64,000 nt of DNA. Origin: Muscardinus avellanarius (Eukaryota > Chordata > Mammalia > Rodentia > Gliridae). The notes beneath the pieces were generated by a model. That model was not told the DNA's origin and did no database searches. It worked only from the letters and a program-made list of their open reading frames with translations. A program made the translations under genes and the position numbers. Position 1 is the first letter of the stretch. Each line of letters opens with the position of its first letter. The stretch covers positions 28,614,821-28,678,820 of the forward strand of contig OY726563.1 in the NCBI GenBank assembly GCA_963383645.1. Reading direction: 5' to 3'. This document shows positions 20,557-32,297 of the stretch, piece after piece.

Positions 20557-20606
<50 letters not shown>
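20500..20606. repeat. Compound microsatellite (CA/TA)-(GA)-(TA)n
   Basis: ACACACACATATATATG, then AGAGAGAGAAAGAG, a G-rich break, then about 23 TA units. The predicted peptides here are just repeat translations. Confidence 0.95.
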
Positions 20607-20607
<1 letters not shown>

Positions 20608-20799
20608 TTTTTAATATAAGTTGCTTCTTTATTCAAATCAAAATTATTAACTTACCAAATCTGATAAGGACACAACAAAAAATAAAAATGCAGATCACTG
20701 TACCTGGTGAACATTGACACAAAAGTTCTTCATAAATACTTGCAAATTGAATATAACAGCACATTCAGAATATAATACACCATATTCAAGTTGATTTGA

Positions 20800-21361
20800 T
20801 TCTGGAGACAAAGATTATTCAACATACAAAATATAATACAATATCAAACATAAATATTATTGAATAAAAATAACATAAATCATCACAATAGATGCACAAA
20901 AACCTTTGATAAATTCAATATTTATTCCTGATAAAATAACTAAATAACTTAGGTATAGAAATTCTGTGCCTCATTATAAAGCCTATGTATAACAAATTCA
21001 TAGCCAACATCATACTAAATTGAGAAAAACAAAATAGTTCCTCTAAGATAAAAAATAAGACCTGGGTATCTATTATCACCAGTCATATTTATATAGTACT
21101 TGAAATCTTAGCCAAAGCAATTATACAAGATAAATTAAGAAAAGGCTACAAACAGAAAAGGAGAGAAGCAAATTATCCTTGTTTGTGCTGAAAATTCTAA
21201 CAGCTCCACCAAAAGACTATTAAAATTGTTTAATTCATTAAAATAGGAGGATACAAAATTAGCATACAAAAATGTAGTTTTTAAAAGTGTATACCAATCA
21301 TGAGATCATCGAGAAAGAAAGGAAAAAATTCCATTCACGATAACCATTAAAAATAAAACAC
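20800..21361 (+). mobile_element. Ancient L1 ORF2 fragment, sense (left part)
   Basis: Sense RT-region phrases: 'atagatgcacaaaaacctttgat', ACAAATTCATAGCCAACATC, 'aggatacaaaattagcatacaaa'. Continues at 21478. Confidence 0.65.
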
Positions 21362-21477
21362 TTCGATATGAATAAGTACATCATGAGCTTTAAAGCGTTT
21401 CCCTCTCCCCCCTCCCATCCCCACATTTAGGTTGTCTTATTTGTTTCTCTATAGGATCTCTTTTAAAAAAATGAGAA
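21362..21477 (+). mobile_element. Short insertion of antisense L1 3'UTR sequence, TSD-flanked
   Basis: AAAAATAAAACAC occurs at 21349-21361 and 21478-21490 on either side of 116 bp. The insert matches the complement of the L1 3'UTR (AAGTACATCATGAGCTTTAA, CCTCTCCCCCCTCCCATCC) and ends with A-rich sequence on the plus strand, so it looks like a copy of an antisense transcript. Confidence 0.65.
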
Positions 21478-21560
21478 AAAAATAAAACACATAGGAATAA
21501 ATTTAACTAAAGAAATGAAGGACCTCCACAATGACAGTTACAAAACACTAGTGGACATTG
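21478..21560 (+). mobile_element. Ancient L1 ORF2 fragment, sense (right part)
   Basis: ACATAGGAATAAATTTAACT, then 'gaaggacctccacaatgacagttac' resume the old ORF2 after the insertion. Confidence 0.6.
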
Positions 21561-22997
21561 GCCATTTGGAAATGTGTCTTCCAAGGAGCCCATTCTGTCA
21601 CAGGTTCTATAGAAATTTTGGAAAACAATTTTGTAACCTTGGTAAGTACTGTCTCCATACAATGAAGGTTCAGAAATCCCACAGAGCAAGAAAAAAGACA
21701 ATCAATGTTGCTTTAAAATAATGCATATTTTTAAAAGTTAATGAGGAAAATATTATAATAGTGATGGGAACTATTTTCTTTATGAATTCCACAAGGCGTC
21801 TTCCAACTAAGCTGTTTTTCTAATAGGCTATGCATTTCCATACTACAATCTAGGGGGCATAGGCTGACTTAATTATGCCACTGTGCTGGATACCCCACAT
21901 TTGTTCCTCAAAGCCATTCTCCTCACTTCTCCATCATGTTCTCTGCCTTCTGATGCTGACCCAGACCAACTGCACTATTTAGGCCCCATTGTTCTCTGGT
22001 ATAGTGAGGTTCCAATTTGATTAGGATATTTATTTTCCTGGTTCTTTCCCATGTAGGCCAAGATTTGGCAATGACTGATCTTTTCTCTCAAAGATTTCAG
22101 TTCCTACTGGATGGCCCTTCTCTATATCTTCGGCTTTCTTGAGATCCAGTGGCTGAACTTTGGGGAATGTTCAGACCGAGTTGCTCTTCATTCTCGCTTG
22201 TCACTAGCACTGTTCTTCTTTTTTGTCCCTTACTGTTTTCTTAATCGTTTTCCATATATTCTCATTAATTAATGTTTTCCAAGTGTGGCATCTACTTGCA
22301 TCCAGAAAAGTAGGGAATACCATTTTCTACCTGACACATTTCCTACTCCATAGTCAATATTTAATGCTTCTGGCTATTATTTCTTATGTGTACACAACAC
22401 AGTCAATATATTTAAAGCAGATTTGGTTCAAGTTTAAGGCACAAACATTTTTATTTTATATTTTATAATATTTCCATCAATGAAGAAATTCTGGTCTTTG
22501 TTTTCCTTTATAAAACTGAAGTGTGGAGACTTGAAGGATGAATATGTGGTTACATTTGAAAAATTCAAGCATTAGAACTGAAAAATCATAAAAATCTCAC
22601 TTATATTGACATCAGTAAGTGTCTGTTAGAGAATTATATGCAAATCACTGAAACTGATGGTTTTGGGTAAGTTGAAAATCATGAACAATGTGTGGAGAAC
22701 TTTAGTAGTGGCAAATAGAAAGTTGAATACTTGACAGGACAAAGAACTGAAGAGAAAAAATGTTGTATAGGTAAAGATTGTTATGTATTAGAGAGTTGAA
22801 AGAATCTGAAATTTTCTGAATTAATCCCATAAATGAATGTCAAACACTATAAGCTTAAGGGAAGAGGAGATAGTTAAGTATAATTGTTTTCCCCTTTGAT
22901 ATGAGGGCTATAGGGATTGTAGGGCAGAAAGGACATAATGAGGGTTTTTACTTTTATTTTTATTTTGGGGTCCATGGCCTCTTTTATTTATTCATTT
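21561..22997. other. Unique sequence, no gene recognised
   Basis: Roughly 1.4 kb without recognisable repeats or coding domains. Confidence 0.45.
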
Positions 22998-23191
22998 ATT
23001 TAATTTTTTTGGTGGTACTGGGGTTCCTGGAAACCTTTCTACCTCCGGGCTACACTCCCAGACCTATTTTTATATTTTTATTTGGAAACAGGGTCTCTTA
23101 AGCCAGCAAGGCTGCCTTTGAACCTATGCGATCCTCCTGTCTCCGCCTCCCAACCGTGGGGATTACGAACATGCGTCACCATGCTCAGCCA
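22998..23191 (-). mobile_element. B1-dID SINE, type A
   Basis: Antisense: GGTGGTACTGGGGTTCCTGG, TCTCTTAAGCCAGCAAGGCT (type A middle), then CATGCGTCACCATGC. Lies behind a (TTTA)n-like tail at 22981-23005. Confidence 0.85.
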
Positions 23192-23857
23192 GCCTTTTTA
23201 AAATGAGTCCAAATAAACTGAAAATAAGTATTGATATTTCCTCCCATCATGGGCCCCAGGCATATGTGAGGCTGTGGTAAAGTTTAAAGTCTATAAAATT
23301 GGGCAAATAGAGGCAGTGGGAAGTGGCTGCTGGTATCTAATTGCTTGGAAGCCCCTGACATTTTTTTAAATCTCCACAGCTCTCTGCGCAGAGACTATTG
23401 GAGATAATTTGAAAACAAAACACTTTTAAGGTCTGGAGAGAGTCACTGGGAGATTCTTCTTCAATCAAATAATATCTTCATTTTTTATTCTAATGATTGA
23501 AATGTAGTAATATAGCTTCATAGCACAAAGTGGCTGTGTCAAAGTCATATTTTTTCTTCTTAAATACAGCTTTATGAATAAATGAGTCTGACTAAATGGC
23601 AAGCACATTCTCACAGGCAAAGAGCAAGAACATCAAGCATTTTTAACAGAAGCACAAGTTACAGAGAAAGATATGCTAGGATGAGGGCAGGTGACATTAT
23701 GAAAATAGAAAATATTCATTATCCAAGTTAGTTTGCTACCACTTCTAGCAGGATGGAACTGCCCTTCTTATTGTCATGCCTACTCCACAATTTCATTTGT
23801 GTTTTCACTGTACTTGGCAAGCTGCAGTCCTAAGTCAGTCTTAAAATGTTCTGTTAC
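23192..23857. other. Unique sequence, no gene recognised
   Basis: No feature recognised. Confidence 0.4.
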
Positions 23858-23870
23858 AAAACTACTTTCA

Positions 23871-24099
23871 GGCCGGGCGTGGTGGCGCACGCTTGTAATC
23901 CCCGCGCTTGGGAGGCTGAGACAGGACAATCACATGGATTCGAAGCCAGCCTCAGCTACTTAGTGAGGCTCTTAGCAACTTACTGAGACCCTGTTTCCAA
24001 ATAAAATATAAAAAACTTCTGGGAGTATAGCCCAGAGGTAGAAAGCCTCTGGGTTCCACCCCCAGTAACACCAAAAACAAAACAAACAAATAAAAAAAA
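23871..24099 (+). mobile_element. B1-dID SINE, type B
   Basis: GGCCGGGCGTGGTGGCGCAC to an A-rich tail. Perfect target duplication AAAACTACTTTCA at 23858-23870 and 24100-24112, so a fairly recent insertion. Confidence 0.92.
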
Positions 24100-24112
24100 A
24101 AAACTACTTTCA

Positions 24113-25171
24113 GTACAGACAGCACAACCCACCTGCAGACTACATGTAAATCTCAAACATAGAAGTCAGTCAAGACACAATGCACTTGTAACTTTGTAGT
24201 AGAAGGGAGAAGAATTTTCTGTTTCCTCAGGGAAGAGAATAAAGGTAGCTGTTCCACCAAGTCAAGCTCTGGGCAAGGTTAAGTCCAATGAAGAGCCTTT
24301 TAGGACCATGTGGAGTCCACTTTCCAAATATCTCAGAAATCATGGAGGACTGCTCATCTCAATTCATAGTGATGTCTGGTAATAGAAGTTTTTCTGCATT
24401 CAGACAATTTAGGGAACAATCAGCCAGACAATATGGGGGTGCTTACAACAAGATGCCTGCTGCTGGGGTAATGCCCAGCTGTGATTTTATTTCCCTCTAT
24501 TTGGATGACAAAATTAATTCCCAGAGAATTAACTAAAATAGACTGTCAAAGAAACGGCCAATGTGAAGGAACACATGCTAAAATATCAACATTCCACGAC
24601 CCATATTGAGATCATTGCAGTAATAAGAACATATTTCCAATGAACCAGAATAAAACAGCAATATGTCTAGAAGAGTTCTGGTCCCACCAGATGTGGCATC
24701 TCACATGAAAACACAGAAATTTGGGAATGTAAGTGAATATAAGATTTCTATTGCAAAATTATTTTGAAAATATCAGCTGCCAAGCATAGTACACTCACAC
24801 TGCAGCCACCAAATTTCCAATAGCTTCCAAATATTCTTGTGTTTTCTTGTATTTAGTTTCTATTATGAGAAAAATAAAAGAAGCAATATATATGTATGTG
24901 TTTATACATACATACATATATATTTCAGGAAATATGATAATTGTTTAATAAAGAGCTTTGATACTTTTTTATTGATACAAATGATTACCCAAGATGCAGG
25001 GTGTTCTTATTGTGATTTTTTTTTACAAAACTGTTAGTGATTATTACATAGCTAATTTCTACAACAGAATTCTCATGTGTTTAAGCATGCAATTTCTGTC
25101 ATCTTAATGTATTCTGTGGCATGGATGCTGTGCAGAATTTAGGCAGAGAGAGGAATGAGCAGTTCAGGTTG
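24113..25171. other. Unique sequence, no gene recognised
   Basis: Contains short (TATG)/(CATA) tracts near 24890-24920. The 82-codon frame at 24288-24536 shows no recognisable domain and sits in AT-rich DNA. Confidence 0.45.
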
Positions 25172-25188
25172 TATAATGATATTTCACC

Positions 25189-25406
25189 AGAGCCGGGCAT
25201 GGTGGCGCATGCTTGTAATCCCAGCATTCAGGAGGCTGAGACTGGAGGATCGCGGTTTGCAGAAAGCCTCAGCTACTTAGTGAGGCCCTCTGCAACTCAG
25301 TGAGACCCTGTTTCAAAATAAAGAATAAAAAATTGGGCAGGGGGTGTAGCTCAGAGGTCAAATACCCCTGGGTTCCATCCCCAGACCCGCCCCCCAAAAA
25401 TACACT
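25189..25406 (+). mobile_element. B1-dID SINE, type C
   Basis: Perfect 17-bp target duplication TATAATGATATTTCACC at 25172-25188 and 25407-25423. Type C differs from A and B in the ID part: GGGGGTGTAGCTCAGAGGTC, CCCCAGACCCGCCCC. Confidence 0.93.
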
Positions 25407-25423
25407 TATAATGATATTTCACC

Positions 25424-25963
25424 TAATAAAACTCATCTATATATCTAAAATATATTCAATAGCATTAGTGTTGCAGATTACTAGACCAAAGTGTGAGTAC
25501 CTATATCTTATATTTTTAATTAGGAAGATGATAGTGGAACCTCAATTCAGGGAACCCATCATTTGTTTCTTGTTAAACACTTACAAAAATCCTTATCTTT
25601 CATGTTTTATTAGATGATACATAAATTTTAAATTATCCACATATGATAAGAGTTCCATGCTTTTTCACCATAGAAAACCTTCTTCCCATAAATTTTCTAT
25701 GGAATAAAATGTGAAAGAGAAAATGCAACATGAGAACAATATGCAGAAATATTAAAAATCTCCCTGCTGCCACTAATATTTTTCGAGTATCCTCAGCTAA
25801 CCCTGTATTTCAAGTTAGGTGCAAAAAGTTATAAATTCCCCATGCAAACTGATAGAAAACAAGATTAGCACTTTACTGAGTTGAATTTGGAAATCTAGAA
25901 GTTACATTTATGAATTGATTCAACCTGTCCACAAGGGAGCTGGTTAATGGTTTCATCAAAAGC
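25424..25963. other. Unique AT-rich sequence
   Basis: Nothing recognisable. Confidence 0.4.
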
Positions 25964-25973
25964 AAAAGAACAG

Positions 25974-26178
25974 CTGGGCATGGTGGTGCATGCTTGTAAT
26001 CCCCGCGCTTGGGAGGCGGAAGAGGAGGATCACACGGGTTCGAAGCCAGTCTCTCTGGCTTAAGAGACCCTGTTTCCAAATAAAAATATAAAAAATATAG
26101 GTCTGGAAATATAGTCTGGAAGTAGAAGGGTTTCCAGGAACCCCAGTACCACCACCAAAAAAAAAAAAAAAAAAAAGG
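25974..26178 (+). mobile_element. B1-dID SINE, type A
   Basis: Target duplication AAAAGAACAG at 25964-25973 and 26179-26188. Contains the type A middle CTCTCTGGCTTAAGAGACCC. Confidence 0.9.
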
Positions 26179-26188
26179 AAAAGAACAG

Positions 26189-27489
26189 CATGAAAAGGGA
26201 ACTCTAGTATGGTTTATTTCTTACTCTTTTGAAGTATGACTAAAATATGACTCAGTCTCCTCCCTTATGTTCCACAGAGCCCTTAACCCCCGGAATTAGC
26301 ATTTAATAAAAATCTGAGAGAGAAAAAAGGAGGGTTCAAATGTGTCAGGGCCAGGGGTATTTATTCTTTTATAGCCCTGGTCTTTCAGGGTGTACACAGA
26401 CCACAGCTTCCTAATTTGCTCCTCTGTCATTAAAACAGTTGTTCTGACACTGTGCCAGCAAAAGAAAATATTCTCTTGAAAGAATCTTGGACAAAATCTA
26501 GTTCATGTGATTCTAATCTGGACTCTCTTTTCTTTATGTGTACTACTAGAAAATGTTGCAAAATGACATTTTGAAAACAATAAGATCATTTTAAAAATGA
26601 ACTGTGGTGTATTTCGTCACTAAAGACACAGGCTTTCTGCTGTTTTTGAAAAAAGAAATGATCTGTCTTCTCCTGTTACTTCATTTCCTTGATGCTTGAG
26701 TTGGTACTTTCAGTCTGTATCTTCAGCTTGAGTGACAGTGCGCTGGGGCTGAAGTTCTGGTTTTTAATGTGAGACTTCATGCTCTATTTGCTGAGGTCAC
26801 CAAAAGGAATGTATAGGGATCAAAGAAACTTACTCATTTCTGTTAGATGAGAAGGAACAGCTGATTCCCAGAGTCATGGCCAGACCACCTTAAGTGAAGT
26901 AATTCATCCAAAGAAAGAAATGAAATGTCAGCCAAGATAAGGATAACTGTGAAGATAAAGGGAATTCTCATGACTAAGTAGGGAGGGTACTCACTGAAAA
27001 GTGGGGAGAACCCAAAGACAGATTGAAGACAGAATGGACTGTAGGTCCATAAAGAACAGGTGGTCATTGCTCACATTGTGTGGAGAAAGTAATGCTGTGC
27101 GAAAGATTTCCCACAGTAAAATAGGGGTGACAGGGATAGTAAGAGCATTTCAGTCATTACTTTCACTTGTGGATTCTTTTCTTTTTTCCTTTGAAAATTT
27201 GACGAATATTCTTTGTCTTTTAGCTTTTGTGTTTGTACATATTTGTTGTCTTTAATTCCCTCAATAATAAAGCAAAAATTAGTGAAAATGAATTTTAAAG
27301 CTTTTTACTAAACATTCTTGTAATATTTCACCTACTTGAATGTATTTTTATTCACTCTTAAGTTTTATACACAACAGAAATCATAGTTTCAGTTACTTTC
27401 AAAGAATTAGAAAAATGTATGCATTTGAGTAAAAATAACTAAAAACAAAGTACAAGAATCCTGTTAACTCCACAAGTTCCCATGTAAAA
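26189..27489. other. Unique sequence, no gene recognised
   Basis: 1.3 kb, less AT-rich than its neighbours. No frame with a recognisable domain. Confidence 0.45.
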
Positions 27490-28340
27490 TTCAAATAATC
27501 TCTTTCTCTCTCTAGTCTCTGGCAAATTCTGATTTTTAAAATGTTTCTTATGTGCCTATACATTTAACTTTTCTAGAATGTCATATAAATGGAATTAAAA
27601 AGTATGTAGTTATTTAAGACTAGTATCTTTTATTTGGCACAAGTTTGGGATTCATTATGTTGTAGTATATATTAGAAGTTTATTCTTTTTATATATTCAT
27701 ACTATATTCATACTAATCCTTTTTATGGATTTGTTGTACTTTTACAGTCATTTTTATTTGATTTTATTAACATGTTAATTATACATATTAATGAGAACCA
27801 GTGTGATATTTCCACACATGCATCTAGGATATGTAGAAATAAGTCAAACTGAATGTAGAATAATAAATGATACAAGTCCAAAGAGTGTGGGAAGGAGAGT
27901 GGACCAACTCAAGCATCAAGGAAATTAAAAAACAAGAGGACAGATCATTTTTCAAAACTGGTGAGAAACCTGTATCTTTAGTGACCAAATACATTTAGCA
28001 TTTATGGAAATATGACAAAATCCAACCTCCCTTTGTTTATCCTCCTCACCACACCCTTTCCAACTTCTATTAATCATTATTACACATTCAGATTGACTTA
28101 TTTAGCTTCTACATATGACAGAAAACATGTGATGTTTGTTGGCTTGTGTTTTTCTTATTTTAGTGGACATAATGTTCTCCAATCTTATCCATTTTGTTGC
28201 AAATGATGAGATTCATTTTTCATTGTGTCTGAATAATATTCCATATATATACATCCAATATTTTCTTTATTCATCTTTTGATGATAACTAAAGCTGATTT
28301 TATATCTTAGCTATTTTTAATAATGGCACAATAGCCATTA
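27490..28340 (-). mobile_element. Ancient L1 3' ends, antisense
   Basis: Two old pieces: 27490-27745 ('tagaatgtcatataaatgg', 'gggattcattatgttgtagt') and 27760-28340 ('aattatacatattaatgag', 'atgttctccaatcttatcc', 'tgtctgaataatattccatat'). About 150 bp near 27850-28000 does not look like L1. Confidence 0.5.
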
Positions 28341-28359
28341 TTAAATGATACCATTTAAT

Positions 28360-28569
28360 AGAGTGTAGTGATACCACACTCTTATAATCCCAGTACTTGG
28401 TACTCTGAGACAAGAGGATTTCAGATTTGTTTCCAGCTTCAGCTACTTAGTGAGGATCTCTTCAACTTAGTGAAACCCTGTTTCAAAATAAATAATAAAA
28501 TAATTAGGGATGGGGGTGTATCTCTGAGGTAGAATGTCCCTGGGTTAAGTCCCTAATACCAAAAAAAAA
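28360..28569 (+). mobile_element. B1-dID SINE, old
   Basis: CTTATAATCCCAGTACTTGG, 'cagcttcagctacttagtgagg', 'ctctgaggtagaatgtccctgg', ending A9. Diverged. Confidence 0.8.
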
Positions 28570-28574
28570 TTGTG

Positions 28575-28731
28575 ACACAAATAAACATGAGTATACAGGT
28601 ATCTGTTTGGTATGTTGATTTCTTTTCCTTGGTTACTTACCCAGAACTGGGGTAGTTGAATCATATGGTAGATATGTTTTTAGTTTTTTGAGAGACTGCC
28701 ATACTGTTCTTCCAAATGGTTATACTAATTT
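28575..28731 (-). mobile_element. Ancient L1 ORF2 end, antisense (before SINE)
   Basis: 'cagaactggggtagttgaatc', TTTTTTGAGAGACTGCCATA, then TGGTTATACTAATTT. Continues at 28978. Confidence 0.6.
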
Positions 28732-28962
28732 TTTTCTTTTGTTTTCTTTTTTTATTTGTTTGTGGTATTGGGGTGGAACCCAGGGGCTTTTATACCTCTG
28801 GGCTCTACTTTCTGACCTTTTTTATACTTTACTTAGAAACAGGGTCTCAGTAAGTTGCTGAGAGCCTCATTAAGTAGCTGAGGCTGGCTTTGAACCTGTG
28901 CAATTCTTCTGTCTCAGCCTCCCATACCCTGGGAGTACAAGTGTGTACCACCATGCCCGATA
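28732..28962 (-). mobile_element. B1-dID SINE
   Basis: Target duplication TGGTTATACTAATTT at 28717-28731 and about 28963-28977. Antisense body with GCTGAGGCTGGCTTTGAACC and TACCACCATGCCCGAT. Confidence 0.9.
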
Positions 28963-28977
28963 TTGGTTATACTAATT

Positions 28978-29062
28978 TATATTCACATCAACAACATATT
29001 AGTGGTTCTTTTCCAAAACATCCTCAGCAGTATTTGTTATTGATGTTTTGGTTTTTTATTTT
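28978..29062 (-). mobile_element. Ancient L1, antisense (between insertions)
   Basis: ATATTCACATCAACAACATA and 'catcctcagcagtatttgttattg' continue the old ORF2 end. Confidence 0.55.
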
Positions 29063-30445
29063 TTAGAAATTTTTAGTTTTTAAAAAAATTTTTTATTGGT
29101 ACATTGTAGTCATACATCTTAATGGGATAAAAGACTTGGGTAGACATATGCACGTATCACCCATTAGCCCTTACCTAATCCCCATCCCTTTCCCTCCTCA
29201 TCCCTCCTTCCCATGCTTGGCTTAGTGATTGACTTTGACATGTTTGTTTAAGTACATTATATACTTTAGAGAGTTTCCTTCTCCCCCCTCCAATCCCCTC
29301 AGTTAGGTTGCCTTATTTGCTTCTCTATAGGATGTTGATTTCTTCAATGCAAAAACTTTGTCTTAATCACTTAATATGCTCTCACTACCTAATATAATGT
29401 TGGCAACCATGTATTCGTTAGCTGATTCAAATATACCCTGTAAAATAAGAGCAACTTATGAAGAAATTTTTTTAGTAAGTTGAACATTTTAAGCTTTCAC
29501 ATATTAGGGAAAGCAACCAATTTCTTATTTTTTGTGCCTGACTAATCTCATTTAGCATAATATCCTCCAGTTCCATACATTTCCCTGAAAATAATGTAAT
29601 TGTATATTTTTATGGCTGAGTACAATTCCATTGTGTACATATCCCACAGTTTTGAAATCCATTCATCTGTTGATGGACATCTTGGCTGGTTCTATAGTTT
29701 GGCAATGCTGAATTGCGCAGCTATGAATATAGATACACATGCATTAGTTTGGTAGTTTGTTCTCCTTTCTCTTTGGTAGAAACCCAGAATGGTATTGCTG
29801 TGTCAAATGGTAAATTTGTTTCCATTCTTCTGTGGTTCCTCCATACTGTTTTCCAAAGTGGTTGCACTAGTTTGCAATCCCACCAAAAATGTACAGAAGT
29901 TCTTCAGTTTCATGCAACCTCACATATTGATTCATCTTTTAGTTTCTTATGCCTTTGGGGGTCTTGTTCAGAAAGTTTTTTATCTGTGCCTATATGTTGC
30001 AGTGTTGGACCTATGCCCTCTTCAAGGAGCCTCAAGGTCTCTGATCTAATTTCCAAGTCTTTGATCCATCTTGAATTGACTCTTGTGCAGGGTGAGAAAG
30101 TGGGATTAATTTCCAATTTTCTGCATATGGTAAACCAGTTTTGCCAACATCATTTGTTGAACAGGCTATCTTTCTTCCAGTGTACATTTTTGGCCACTTT
30201 GTAAAAAACCAATTGGCTGTAAGTGTGTGGATTTGTTTCTGAGTCTTCTATTCTGCTCCATTGGTCTATGTATCAGTTTTTGTGCCAGTACCATGCCTCT
30301 TTTTTTTTTTCTTACAGTGGCTTTGTAGTATAGTGTAAAGTCAGATATTGTGATTCCTCCTGCATGATTTTTGTTGCTGAGAACTACTTTGGCTGTTCTG
30401 TTGTTTTTTTTTTTTATTGTTCCAAATGAATTTAAGGACTAATTT
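29063..30445 (-). mobile_element. L1, 3'UTR plus ORF2 end, antisense, with a foreign patch
   Basis: TTTTTTATTGGTACATTGTA to CAGTTAGGTTGCCTTATTTG is the shared 3'UTR. It is interrupted at 29331-29495 by unrelated sequence, then continues (ACTAATCTCATTTAGCATAA) into ORF2. There is an internal deletion near 29895 and an ORF2 remnant (minus 30116-29910: TFSPCTRVNSRWIKDLE, EEGIGPTLQHIGTDK). Inserted into the ancient L1 that resumes at 30460. Confidence 0.75.
29331..29495 (+). repeat. Copied patch, duplicate of 31410-31576
   Basis: About 160 bp, 7 differences by my count (about 96% identity) to the sequence 2.08 kb downstream. It replaces about 50-60 bp of the L1 3'UTR. Confidence 0.9.
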
Positions 30446-30459
30446 TTCTATGTCTGTGT

Positions 30460-31290
30460 AGAATGATAATAGCCATTCTGATTGGGGTGAAATGATATCT
30501 CTTTGTAACTGTGATTTGAATTTTTCTGATGGCTAGTGATATTAAGTTTTTTCATATGTTAATCATTTGTATATTTTTCTTTGAAAAAGTACCTATTTAG
30601 AACATTTGCCCACGTTTTATTGAATAACTTGTTTTCTGTTGTTTTGTTTATGAGTACTCTATGTATTCTTTACATTAGCCCTTTGTCAGACACATAGCCA
30701 AAAAATATTTTCTCTCATTCTGTGGATCATTTCTCCATTCTTTTGTTTCCCTTGCTATATAGAAACTTTTTAATTTGATGAAATTTTATTTTTTAAATTT
30801 TTGTTTTTATTTTATATGGTTTTATATTTTATCTACATTTTTATTGATCGTATCAGTGTGAAAAACTGTTTACCAAAAGCTTATTTACAGCAGTTTCAGA
30901 ATTTTATATCTTACATTTACGTGTTTGATCTACTTTAAGTTGATTTTTTTACAGGGCAAGGGATAGGGGTCAAGTTTAAATTTTCTGTTTGTGAATATTC
31001 AGTTTTCTCAGTACCCTTTATTGAAGAAGCTGCTTTTTTACAATGGATGCTTTTGTCACCTTTGTTTAAAATCAGTTGGATATAAATGTGTTGTCTTATT
31101 TATTGGATCTCTATTGTTTCATTGTTCTATGTTTCTGTATTTATGCCAGTACCATGCCAATTTTGTTACTATGGCTCTATAGTGTTTTGCAATCCTATAC
31201 TGTGATGTCTCCAGCATTTTTTTGAGGGGGAATCTTAAAATTGGTCTGGGCATTTTATGTATGCTTCTAGGTACTTTAAGGTCAGTACAA
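30460..31290 (-). mobile_element. Ancient L1 ORF2 fragment, antisense
   Basis: 'gataatagccattctgattgg', 'tttgtcagacacatagccaaa', 'ttgatctactttaagttga', 'tatgccagtaccatgccaatt' in consensus antisense order. Confidence 0.65.
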
Positions 31291-31409
31291 ATACTACTTA
31301 TTTAGTTTATCTATGACCTGAATTATTTTTCTTCCACTGTGGTCTTGAAGGACTTTCTTAACCTCACAAAGTTAACACTTAAATTTGTTGGCCTATGCCT
31401 TTGTCTTAA

Positions 31410-31576
31410 GATGTTGATTTCCTCAATGCAAAAACTTTGTCTTAATCACTTAATATTCTCTCACTACCTAATATAATGTTGGCAACCATGCATTTGTTAG
31501 CTGATTCAAACGTACCCTGTAAAATAAGAGCAACTTATGAAGAAATTTTTTTAGTAAATTGAACATTTTAAAAGCT
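31410..31576 (+). mobile_element. L2-like 3' fragment; probable source of the 29331 patch
   Basis: Contains a decayed L2 3'-end pattern (AAAACTTTGTCTTAATCAC ... TACCTAATATAATGTTGGCA ... TTTGTTAGCTGATTCAAA). Surrounded by unique DNA on the left, so this is the likely ancestral copy. Confidence 0.4.
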
Positions 31577-31671
31577 GTAAGATTAAATTCAAAGTATCTA
31601 AGATTCTATAATGCATCATGTACAGTATTAATCACACTGTAATTCTCACAGGAAAATTATTAACACAGTTT

Positions 31672-32297
31672 GGCAAATGTAAATTGTGCAGATGTGAACA
31701 TAGATACACATGCATTAGTTTGGTAATTTGGTTTTCTTTCTTTTAGGTAGAAACCCAGAAGTGGTATTGCTGGATTATAAGGTAAGTTCCTTTCCTTTCC
31801 TCTGAGGATACTCCATATTGTTTTCCAAAGTGGTTGAATTAATTTGCAATCCCACCAACAATGTATTAGAGTTCCCATTTCTTCACATCCTTTCCAGCAT
31901 TTGTTGTTTGTATTTTGAATGATTTCCATTCTAGTTGGATTTAGATGAAATACCAGGGTAGTTTTGATTTGCTTCTCTTTAATTGCTAATGATGTTAAAC
32001 ATTTCTTCATGCATTTATTGGCCATTTGAATTATTTAGTTCACTTTCCCATTTTTTGATTGAGTTATGTTTCCTCTTAATGATGAGTTTCTTGAGTTCTC
32101 TATATATTCTAAATATGAGTTCTTTTTGGAGGAATAGTTGGCAAAAATCTCCTATTCTGTTGGTTCTCAGCTGAGGCTCTTGATAGTTTCTTTTGCTGTA
32201 CAGAAGCTCTTCAGTTTAATGCAATCCCATATATTTATTTGCCTTCCAGTTTCTTGTGCCTTTGGGGTCATGTTGAGAAAGTTTTTATCTTTGACAG
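31672..32297 (-). mobile_element. L1 with 5' inversion: antisense ORF2-end segment
   Basis: TTTGGCAAATGTAAATTGTG onward is the antisense ORF2 C-terminal region (minus 32025-31660: [34 protein letters not shown]). The 3'UTR and poly(A) are missing. At 32297/32298 the orientation flips. Confidence 0.75.

Noticed and set aside
20382..20717. Ile-Tyr-repeat frames
   Set aside because: Microsatellite translation.
24288..24536. 82-codon plus-strand frame as a small protein gene
   Set aside because: No recognisable domain or supporting signals.
29713..30204. 163-codon plus-strand frame
   Set aside because: Antisense of L1 ORF2, the same shadow as at 4278.
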